NCBI GenBank assembly: GCA_001778455.1
Contig: MFGX01000064.1
Location: forward strand, 44,207-49,224
Direction: 5' to 3'
From: Candidatus Fraserbacteria bacterium RBG_16_55_9
GTDB taxonomy: Bacteria; Bipolaricaulota; Bipolaricaulia; RBG-16-55-9
Length of the DNA stretch: 5,018 nucleotides
Position numbers and translations under genes: made by a program. The stretch's first letter is position 1. Each line of letters starts with the position of its first letter. This document shows, in pieces, positions 1-5,018 of this stretch. The notes beneath the pieces are model-generated. The model had not been told where the DNA came from and did not search any database. It saw only the letters and a list, made by a program, of their open reading frames with translations.

Positions 1-377
1 CCCAGGGCAAGCTGATGACCGAAGAGATCTTCGGGCCGGTGCTCACCGTCTACGTCTATCCGGACGAGGCGTATGAGGAAGTACTGAAACTCTGCGATAC
101 TTCAACTTCATATGCCCTCACCGGCTCGATCTTCGCCAAAGATCGCCATGCTATTTCACAAGCGGAAGAAGCGTTGCGCTTTGCGGCCGGCAACTTTTAC
201 ATTAACGACAAACCAACGGGAGCGATTGTCGGACGGCAACCCTTCGGTGGCGCGCGCCGCTCCGGCACGAACGATAAGGCCGGTTTCTGGGTGAACTTGC
301 AAAGGTGGCTCAGCCCGCGGACGATGAAAGAGACACTCCTGCCTGCGCGAGATTGGCGTCGCCCTTACATGGGGTAA
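1..377 (+). CDS. pruA: 1-pyrroline-5-carboxylate (L-glutamate gamma-semialdehyde) dehydrogenase, C-terminal part (5' end outside window)
   Basis: This is the last ~124 codons of an aldehyde dehydrogenase; the reading frame is open from base 3 to the TAA at 375-377, so the catalytic Cys and most of the NAD fold lie to the left of the window. The family oxidises glutamate semialdehyde/P5C to glutamate with NAD+, the second step of proline breakdown. Seen in the sequence: the ALDH motif EEIFGPVL, whose Glu and Phe contact the nicotinamide ribose in known ALDHs; the P5CDH signature NFYINDKPTGAIVG; the aldehyde-anchor loop QPFGGARRSGTNDKAG; and a C-terminus (SPRTMKET, then DW and YM) that resembles the stand-alone, mitochondrial-type ALDH4A1 enzyme as I remember it. 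This favours a monofunctional enzyme of that type, although the N-terminus that would exclude a PutA fusion is not visible. The gene is intact to its stop and converges on the copper-protein gene with a 4-base gap. The symbol rests on family resemblance. Confidence 0.93.
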   Translation, partial: QGKLMTEEIFGPVLTVYVYPDEAYEEVLKLCDTSTSYALTGSIFAKDRHAISQAEEALRFAAGNFYINDKPTGAIVGRQPFGGARRSGTNDKAGFWVNLQRWLSPRTMKETLLPARDWRRPYMG

Positions 378-381
378 ACTC

Positions 382-3300
382 TCACTTGACGCTGAAGCCT
401 CCAATCATGCCTAGCTCGATGTGCGCTTTGCCGGATGTTGGATCCGGAACAAAGCAGAGAGCCGCGTAGTCTCCCGGCGAGAGATCGAGCACAGCCCAGC
501 CAGTCTTCCCGTGATCAAGGGCCTGCATGCCGCCCACCATTTCAAACGGCGGAGGGCCCTCAGGCGATTGTGATTGCAGAAAGCTCAAAGCATCCTCAAT
601 GGTCTTGCCATCGGCCAGCTTGATGAGGGTCATCTCGTGAGGTTGTTCTCCCTCATTGGTGATCCTCCAGATCTGTTTGCCAGCCTTGATCGTTTGCGGC
701 ATGTCGAACGCGAAATCCACTAGGCTGATAGAGACGTCGGACTTGGGTTCTGGCACCATCACGGAATAGCCCGACGCCACCACTTCGATGGACCGGATCA
801 TCCCCTTAGCTAGGTGAAGTACACCGTCCGAAGGACTGGAGACGAAGCAGAGCATCACGTAGTGGCCCGGCTTGAGGTCAAGTATGACCTCCTGTTTGCC
901 ATTGGGCGGCAGAATGCTGACGCCGCCCGCCCATTCGAGCAGCCCGAAAGCAGATTCTGGCGATGTGGCCAACGCGTCTTGTAGATCCTTCATCGTCACG
1001 CCGGCATGGAGGCGAGCGAGCTGCACATGGTGAAGCTCGGCGCCGTTGTTCTTAAGCGTGACGGACACGAGACCCGCTTCCAACTGGTCCGGGGCGTCGA
1101 ACGAGTAGTCTTTCGCCTTGATCGTGATCTCCGCCATTTGATGTCCACTCTGCGGGCGTGTGATCGAAGGTGCGCCGATTGGGGCTGGCGTGCCTGGCTC
1201 CCAGAAGATGACGACCTTCCCGTACGTGTCTTGAATGGCTGCCACAACTTTCTGGGCTTCCTCATCGCTCAGTCCTGGCAGCTGGGCGTCCACCAACGGG
1301 ATCTCGTCCTTGTGGTAGTGCCAATTGGCCTTCTCTTCTTCAGGAAGCTGGCCGTAGATCTCGGGGCTGATGATCGTCTCCGCGCCGATCAAGTGCGCGT
1401 TTCTCTCATCTCCATCGAAGAGCAAACACTGAGTGACTTGCGAATCGATGCCCTTGCAGTAGTGATGGACGACCTGATCGGGCATGTCGTTGATATGCTT
1501 CTTGGCGTCGATGTGTAGTGTAAATCCCTGTGCTGGCGTCGGCGCCGTCGGCATCATTCCCGCATCGTTCTGCTTTGGCTTCGGCTGCCGTAAGAGCACC
1601 AGCGACGCAGGCTCCAAACCCTGCTTGATCAGGTTTTCCACTGTGGCTGCAAGTTGCCCCGTCTCTAAATCAACCACAGAGATCGTTCCAGCGTTTAGCT
1701 TGTCCAAGTTGAGAAGATTGTTCTGGACGAACATATATTTCCCGTCTTCACTGAAGGCGATGTGATGTGCGCCTGCGTCTGCCGGCAGCGTCTTCAGGAA
1801 CTTGGGGGCCAATGGCTGAGAGATGTCGTAGACGTTGACACCTCCGGGCTGACCGAAACTCACGTAGAGGTAGCCATCCGGCCCGACGTACATTTCCAGC
1901 GGCACACCCTGCCCTCGCGCCGTGAAGTCTTCCACGAATGTGAACTGAAAATCTCTCGTGTTCGCATCCCACACGCCCGCCCAAAGGCTGCCCTCAAACA
2001 TTGCCGTGACATAGGCCACGGGCTGATCCGGCAAGAAGAAGACCTCCACGGGCGCACTCCCTCCCGTGCCATCCTTCGTGATGGCGTGCGTGGAGAGCGC
2101 TTTCCCGGTGCTCAGCTCGATCACCGTGACGCTCGCGCCGGGATCATCGAGCTGAGGCGAGACCGTCTCTGTTACAATCATGCGATCGAGTTCTTCGTTG
2201 ACAGCCATTCCGTGCGGGTGCTTGATATAGGGCGAGTCCGGAGCCGGAGCCTGGATCTGCCCGATCATCGTATCGGTGTACGCATCGAAGATCGCGACCA
2301 TATGCGAACCCATGCAGGTCAGGTAGTACTTTGAGCCGTCCTTTGTGAAATAGAGATCTTCCCCAACCTGGCAAGGACCGGTATCGATCGGTATCACCTG
2401 CTGAATCCGTTCGCCCATCATCTCAATCCGGTAGAGTCGCGCACCGCCGAGCGCCGTGGTGTAGAGCTTCGATCCGTCGTGGTTGTAATAGATGTGGTGC
2501 GGGCTGACGCCGGGACCGATTGAGACTTGCTGCATGATCTTCCCGAACAGGGATGAATGCGGATTCAGATCGATGACCGCAATGCCATCGGCTTCGCCTG
2601 CCTTGCCGGTGTGAGACGTGTAATCCACCAGAGCCAAGATGGGAGACTTCGAGGCTTGGGCGCTCTTCACCGATTCGACAATGATCGTTCCCTTCATCCC
2701 CATGTACGCGTGGAGTATGCAGACGTACTCGTACGTGCCGGGCTTGGTGAAGGTGAGCGAATACGTGGGGGTCAGTTCCCCTTCCGGCCGGAACATGGCG
2801 CCCGAATTATAGTAGCCGCTGCCGCTATGCACGCTACCGCCCACCGCTTTCCAGGCCATGGGATTCACGACAAGGAGAGGCGGACCGTTCTCCTGGGGCT
2901 CAACGTTCACCACTTCAGGTATCTCATCTGGATTATCTAAGAAGGTCACGGTGTGAAACTCCGTGTAGTCGAGCATCCGCCACGTCACCGTATCGCCCAC
3001 TTTGATGTGAAGAGGCGTGGGCGAGAATTGCATCACGCTCCCCATGGTCTTGGTGTCGCCGACCATGTCCAGCGTGTACTCGCTCGCCCCATCGGGTCGC
3101 GAACTGACCTTGGGCTTCGTCAGTTGCCGATGAAGCTTTTCCGCTGCGTCGAGCGCCGGCTTGGCTTCCGCACGCCCCATTTGCGCATAGGCCTCGGGCG
3201 TCATCGGCAGTGGTTGATCTCTGGGTACGACGGAGACCGTCCCCTTCATGCCGGGGTGGAACATGCACAGGTATTCATAGATCCCCGGTCGAGTGAATGT

Positions 3301-3726
3301 CAGGGTGAGGCTACTGCTGCTCTCGGATCCTGCTTCGCTGCCGGAGAGCACGCCGCCGCTAAAGGGAGCCGTTCCATCGTTGGTCGTGCCTTCCGATGGG
3401 AAGAAGATGGCCGGATTGAAGTAGTCTCGTCCGTCTGGGCCGACTTCCACCAAGGCAGGAGGGAGCTCACCCGCTGTGAAGTAGATCGTGTGCTCCTCCG
3501 CGCTTCCCAGCTCCCAGGTGATGGAATCCCCCACGTGAATCACGATATTCTCGGGCAAGAAACGGAGTGCCTGTAATGACTCATCGTTCTTGCCTTTGCC
3601 TGCGAGCACTGTCCAGTTCTGAGTTTCGGCATTTGAGGGTCCTGGCCCACCAAATGGGTGCGCGATGAAGATGAGCACGAAACCCATCAGCAATACGCCA
3701 ATCAAGATCAACAGACGATTATCCAT
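382..3726 (-). CDS. Exported multi-domain copper protein: 2 cupredoxins + 7-bladed YVTN propeller + DUF1264 + 2 long-loop cupredoxin-like domains
   Basis: A 1114-residue protein of no named family that I recognise. The ATG at 3726 is chosen because AAAGGAG lies 5 bases upstream and a hydrophobic export segment follows at once (residues 5-22). A cleavage after S-N-A (Ala33) is plausible, so the protein is periplasmic or outward-facing. Domains: cupredoxin 1 (~36-168; ligands H79, C154, H157, M160); a linker with a likely helix (~171-215); cupredoxin 2 (~216-354; H258, C336, H339, M342 or M344); a seven-bladed YVTN-type propeller (~361-714) with inner-strand histidines H410/H411, H503/H505 and H654/H655; DUF1264 (~734-846; HHYCK, QCLLF, EEEKANWHYH); cupredoxin-like 3 (~864-985; H899, C960, H971, M976) and 4 (~996-1114; H1030, C1091, H1102, M1107). 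It has eight cysteines: four predicted copper ligands, two in DUF1264, two in the propeller. There is no CxxCH haem site and no multicopper-oxidase HCH motif. Electron transfer or copper handling is inferred; the catalytic role is unknown. The gene lies 19 bases after the DUF4242 gene, probably in one operon. Confidence 0.9.
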   Translation of the reverse strand: MDNRLLILIGVLLMGFVLIFIAHPFGGPGPSNAETQNWTVLAGKGKNDESLQALRFLPENIVIHVGDSITWELGSAEEHTIYFTAGELPPALVEVGPDGRDYFNPAIFFPSEGTTNDGTAPFSGGVLSGSEAGSESSSSLTLTFTRPGIYEYLCMFHPGMKGTVSVVPRDQPLPMTPEAYAQMGRAEAKPALDAAEKLHRQLTKPKVSSRPDGASEYTLDMVGDTKTMGSVMQFSPTPLHIKVGDTVTWRMLDYTEFHTVTFLDNPDEIPEVVNVEPQENGPPLLVVNPMAWKAVGGSVHSGSGYYNSGAMFRPEGELTPTYSLTFTKPGTYEYVCILHAYMGMKGTIIVESVKSAQASKSPILALVDYTSHTGKAGEADGIAVIDLNPHSSLFGKIMQQVSIGPGVSPHHIYYNHDGSKLYTTALGGARLYRIEMMGERIQQVIPIDTGPCQVGEDLYFTKDGSKYYLTCMGSHMVAIFDAYTDTMIGQIQAPAPDSPYIKHPHGMAVNEELDRMIVTETVSPQLDDPGASVTVIELSTGKALSTHAITKDGTGGSAPVEVFFLPDQPVAYVTAMFEGSLWAGVWDANTRDFQFTFVEDFTARGQGVPLEMYVGPDGYLYVSFGQPGGVNVYDISQPLAPKFLKTLPADAGAHHIAFSEDGKYMFVQNNLLNLDKLNAGTISVVDLETGQLAATVENLIKQGLEPASLVLLRQPKPKQNDAGMMPTAPTPAQGFTLHIDAKKHINDMPDQVVHHYCKGIDSQVTQCLLFDGDERNAHLIGAETIISPEIYGQLPEEEKANWHYHKDEIPLVDAQLPGLSDEEAQKVVAAIQDTYGKVVIFWEPGTPAPIGAPSITRPQSGHQMAEITIKAKDYSFDAPDQLEAGLVSVTLKNNGAELHHVQLARLHAGVTMKDLQDALATSPESAFGLLEWAGGVSILPPNGKQEVILDLKPGHYVMLCFVSSPSDGVLHLAKGMIRSIEVVASGYSVMVPEPKSDVSISLVDFAFDMPQTIKAGKQIWRITNEGEQPHEMTLIKLADGKTIEDALSFLQSQSPEGPPPFEMVGGMQALDHGKTGWAVLDLSPGDYAALCFVPDPTSGKAHIELGMIGGFSVK
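385..1140 (-). repeat. Diverged tandem duplication encoding two long-loop cupredoxin-like domains
   Basis: The last ~250 residues of the copper protein are two homologous domains in tandem. Four landmark residues recur exactly 131 residues (393 bases) apart: H899/H1030, C960/C1091, H971/H1102 and M976/M1107. Both copies carry LDL-x-PG-x-Y before LCFV and finish with H-x4-M. Elsewhere identity is low (roughly 30 percent by eye), so this is an old duplication and not a recent DNA repeat. In both copies the spacing between the ligand Cys and His is ten residues, against two in the N-terminal pair of cupredoxins of the same protein. Confidence 0.8.
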
Positions 3727-3731
3727 GATTG

Positions 3732-3738
3732 CTCCTTT
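3732..3738 (-). promoter_or_regulatory. Ribosome binding site fixing the start of the copper-protein gene
   Basis: On the minus strand AAAGGAG sits 5 bases before the ATG at 3726. This selects that ATG over an in-frame upstream start at 3861, which would add 45 residues of non-signal sequence and overlap most of the DUF4242 gene. The hydrophobic segment begins right after the chosen start. Confidence 0.85.
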
Positions 3739-3745
3739 CTTAGCT

Positions 3746-4018
3746 TCATTCAGCCGTGGTCGGATCGATGATTTCGTGGACTTCCGAGACGCGATTGCAG
3801 GGGAATCCCCCCAGCTGGGCATGCTTTCGGACAGCCTCTGCATTCGGTGCAATATAGACACAGTAAATCTTATCCTCTGTCACATAGCTCTGAACCCACT
3901 GGATCTTGGGACCCAGCTTGTTAAGCACGCTGCATGATTTCTGCGAGATGGCCTGCAGTTCTCTGCTAGAAAGCTGACCAGCTTTCGGGATCTCACGCTC
4001 AATCACGAATTTGGGCAA
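3746..4018 (-). CDS. DUF4242 (SCO4226-like nickel-binding family) small protein
   Basis: A 90-residue protein that is full length for the DUF4242 family and covers essentially the whole domain. Recognisable family features are the N-terminus MPKFVIERE, the QKSCSVL stretch (Cys29), GPKIQWVQSYVT, DKIYCVYIAP with Cys53, and the C-terminal GGFPCNRVSEVHEIIDP with Cys74. The family is a small ferredoxin-like alpha+beta fold; its characterised member, Streptomyces SCO4226, binds nickel, and the biological role of most members is unknown. There is no signal peptide, so it should be cytoplasmic. The start is TTG: it places the family-typical MP at the N-terminus, AAAGGGG lies 8 bases upstream, and I found no ATG close upstream in frame. 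The stop is 19 bases before the start of the copper protein, which suggests co-transcription. Nickel or copper binding by this copy is inferred from family and context only. Confidence 0.9.
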   Translation of the reverse strand: MPKFVIEREIPKAGQLSSRELQAISQKSCSVLNKLGPKIQWVQSYVTEDKIYCVYIAPNAEAVRKHAQLGGFPCNRVSEVHEIIDPTTAE

Positions 4019-4026
4019 GTTCGATT

Positions 4027-4033
4027 CCCCTTT
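4027..4033 (-). promoter_or_regulatory. Ribosome binding site supporting the TTG start of the DUF4242 gene
   Basis: On the minus strand AAAGGGG lies 8 bases before the TTG at 4018. A second purine run, GAGGAG (4034-4039), is too far from the start to be the main site. The good spacing supports a TTG start where no nearby ATG exists. Confidence 0.65.
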
Positions 4034-4045
4034 CTCCTCGCTACG

Positions 4046-4095
4046 GAAGCAACCCGAGGGCGGCGCAACGACATGCTTTCCGCCCTCGGGGCTTC
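4046..4095. terminator. Strong GC-rich hairpin between the GEVED-protein and DUF4242 genes (terminator, attenuator or mRNA-stabilising stem)
   Basis: A perfect 11-bp inverted repeat, CCCGAGGGCGG at 4053-4063 and CCGCCCTCGGG at 4080-4090, encloses a 16-base loop. The stem continues past a two-base bulge with GAAGC (4046-4050) pairing to GCTTC (4091-4095), giving 16 paired positions. It lies in the only sizeable non-coding gap, 38 bases after the stop of the GEVED gene and 27 bases before the DUF4242 start. No T-run follows on either strand, so it is not a textbook intrinsic terminator. It may be a terminator of another type, a partial attenuator that sets different expression of the downstream pair, or a processing/stability element. 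I see no convincing sigma-70 promoter in the rest of the gap. Confidence 0.5.
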
Positions 4096-4132
4096 GGTCT
4101 TAGCTTGAGTCATCTGGGTCTATTCTCTGCTC

Positions 4133-5018
4133 TCATTTCTTCCCTTTGTCTTTGTCTTTATCTTTATTCTTGTCTTTGTCCTTATCCTTATCTCCGCCTC
4201 CGTCACCGCCCTTGTCCTTATCTTCGCCTCCACCCTGATCTCCTTTGTCTTCCGGACCACCTTTGTTGCCCGGGTTCCCTGGACCTGTTCCGATACAATC
4301 GTTGCAGGGCGGGTTGCCCGGAGGCTGAGGATCTATGCCGTTCCCCACGCCGTTGTTGCCCTTCTGCCTCTCTTTGCTCTTCTTCTCGATTTCTTCCTTA
4401 GGAAGCGGAGGGCCCTTCTTTTCGATTGGCGGACCCGGCGGCACGGGATCTGGAACCGGAGTAGCTACCACCGGCGGAGCGGGAACTTCCGCGGGGACTC
4501 CCAATCCGCGCTCTGTCGCTGATACGGAGATGATCCAGTCTTCGCTCTCTCCTGGACCGAACTGCCCCTGACCGTTCCACTCACCCGTGTCTGCGGATGT
4601 GGGAACCTCAACCGTGGTCACGGTGAAGCGTGCCCAGACGTTCGCTCCCCCACCCGCAGTCACGGCGACCAAGATCTTGTAGATGCCCGGCTCCTTGAGG
4701 GAATAGGGAGCTTGATCCAGTCTGAGATTGCGGATGGCCCACTCGGGGGCTGCGACACCGCAACGATCTTGAGGCAGTGATCCTGCCCATGAGCCGTTTT
4801 GCGACCAGTCGAAGAGGGCATTCAAATAGAGAGGCGTTCCGGGTGTTGCCGTGGTGGGAATGGTGATGAGAAGCTCCATTCCTTGCGTCCGGCAAGCAGC
4901 CAACGCCTGAGTGATCAGGCCATCATCGTCGTCCTTATCCACGACCAAAGCCCCTTCTTCCGGCGAGGTGACTTCGCCGAGGAAGATCTCAGATAACGGC
5001 TTGGAATGACTGATGTAC
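4133..5018 (-). CDS. GEVED-type secreted/surface protein with Pro-rich linker and Asp-Lys tail (N-terminus outside window)
   Basis: The frame is open from the TGA at 4133-4135 to the right edge (294 visible residues; numbering here starts at the edge). A TTG at 4948 is in frame, but the preceding 23 codons are open and fit the domain, so the gene is most likely cut by the edge and not started there. Visible features resemble GEVED-domain surface proteins: LGEV (13-16), the acidic DKDDDDG (27-33), LNALFDWSQNGSW (65-77) and GESEDW (156-161), which replaces the usual GEVEDY. A Pro/Val linker (~172-206), a Lys/Glu stretch, CNDC (238-241), Gly/Pro/Asn-rich sequence and an alternating Asp-Lys tail (276-291) follow. 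The family occurs in large exported bacterial proteins; its precise role is unknown. The tail has no LPXTG motif or membrane helix, so how it is anchored is unclear. The gene has the same orientation as the next two but is separated from them by a hairpin. Confidence 0.78.
   Translation of the reverse strand, partial: YISHSKPLSEIFLGEVTSPEEGALVVDKDDDDGLITQALAACRTQGMELLITIPTTATPGTPLYLNALFDWSQNGSWAGSLPQDRCGVAAPEWAIRNLRLDQAPYSLKEPGIYKILVAVTAGGGANVWARFTVTTVEVPTSADTGEWNGQGQFGPGESEDWIISVSATERGLGVPAEVPAPPVVATPVPDPVPPGPPIEKKGPPLPKEEIEKKSKERQKGNNGVGNGIDPQPPGNPPCNDCIGTGPGNPGNKGGPEDKGDQGGGEDKDKGGDGGGDKDKDKDKNKDKDKDKGKK
4145..4192 (-). repeat. Degenerate in-frame hexanucleotide repeat encoding (Asp-Lys)n
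   Basis: Eight consecutive six-base units, GAY-AAR on the coding strand, encode D-K pairs, with one unit changed to N-K by a single base (AAT at 4166-4168). Asp codons switch between GAT and GAC and Lys codons between AAA and AAG. The repeat is therefore not a perfect microsatellite, and the peptide pattern seems to be kept. Related Gly/Asp/Lys-rich sequence continues upstream to about 4263. On the plus strand it reads as a pyrimidine-rich tract. Confidence 0.85.

Noticed and set aside
1006..1518. Plus-strand open frame of 170 codons
   Set aside because: It lies antisense to the DUF1264 and cupredoxin-like coding sequence, whose domain motifs are clear; its translation has no recognisable domain.
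2953..3576. Plus-strand open frame of 207 codons
   Set aside because: It is antisense to the two N-terminal cupredoxins. The His/Arg-rich translation is typical of a shadow frame and shows no family motif.
382..3726. Assignment of the mosaic protein as nitrous-oxide reductase
   Set aside because: The propeller-plus-cupredoxin plan is similar, but there is no CuA C-x3-C-x3-H motif and the cupredoxins carry type-1-like ligands.
382..3726. Assignment as a multicopper oxidase (laccase/CueO type)
   Set aside because: No HCH-x3-H-x4-M or paired HxH trinuclear-site motifs are present; the one H-x-H in WHYH belongs to the DUF1264 segment.
3727..3861. Upstream in-frame start adding 45 residues to the copper protein
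   Set aside because: It would overlap most of the DUF4242 gene, puts a charged non-signal stretch before the hydrophobic segment, and is inferior to the ATG at 3726 with its AAAGGAG.
4145..4192. Short repeats as a CRISPR array
   Set aside because: They are in-frame six-base units without spacers inside a coding tail.
4295..4306. CNDC as a cytochrome c haem-binding site
   Set aside because: The second Cys is followed by Ile, not His, so it is not CxxCH.
4105..4401. Plus-strand frame encoding a Leu/Cys/Tyr-rich peptide that could look like a membrane protein
   Set aside because: The composition is just the complement of the Asp-Lys/Gly repeat tail of the minus-strand gene.
4133..4948. TTG at 4948 as the true start of the GEVED-type gene
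   Set aside because: The frame stays open to the window edge and the upstream residues LGEV to DKDDDDG fit the domain, so the gene most likely begins outside the window.

Overview
The window looks like part of a bacterial chromosome with mid-50s percent G+C (judged by eye, not calculated). Genes are densely packed and have good Shine-Dalgarno sites. It contains four protein-coding genes, two of them cut by the window edges. I see no RNA genes, insertion sequences, CRISPR arrays or phage genes. An exported copper-type protein, a surface GEVED-type protein and an ALDH4A1-type P5C dehydrogenase together suggest an environmental, probably Gram-negative, lineage (Nitrospirota, Acidobacteriota or similar). 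That placement is a guess, not a proof.

Layout. (1) Bases 1-377, plus strand: the C-terminal end of a 1-pyrroline-5-carboxylate (L-glutamate gamma-semialdehyde) dehydrogenase. (2) Bases 382-3726, minus strand: a 1114-residue exported mosaic protein. In order it has an N-terminal hydrophobic export segment, two plastocyanin/amicyanin-like cupredoxin domains, a seven-bladed YVTN-type beta-propeller, a DUF1264 domain, and two tandem cupredoxin-like domains with a longer copper loop. Up to four type-1-like copper sites can be read from it. (3) Bases 3746-4018, minus strand: a small DUF4242 (SCO4226-like nickel-binding family) protein with a TTG start, 19 bases upstream of gene 2 and probably co-transcribed with it. 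(4) Bases 4019-4132: a 114-base gap holding a strong GC-rich hairpin. (5) Bases 4133 to the right edge, minus strand: the C-terminal part of a secreted or surface GEVED-type protein with a proline-rich linker, a CxxC pair, Gly/Pro-rich sequence and an alternating Asp-Lys tail.

Genes 2, 3 and 5 run in the same direction. The DUF4242 gene and the mosaic copper protein are the most convincing functional pair: one family is metal-binding, and the other is a multi-site copper protein placed outside the cytoplasm. The dehydrogenase is convergent with them, its stop codon only 4 bases from that of the mosaic gene, and appears to belong to an unrelated proline-catabolism transcript.

The most interesting object is the mosaic protein. 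Its domain combination does not match any named enzyme I know. The paired histidines at the propeller's inner-strand starts, next to cupredoxin domains, recall the general plan of nitrous-oxide reductase, although its CuA motif is absent.
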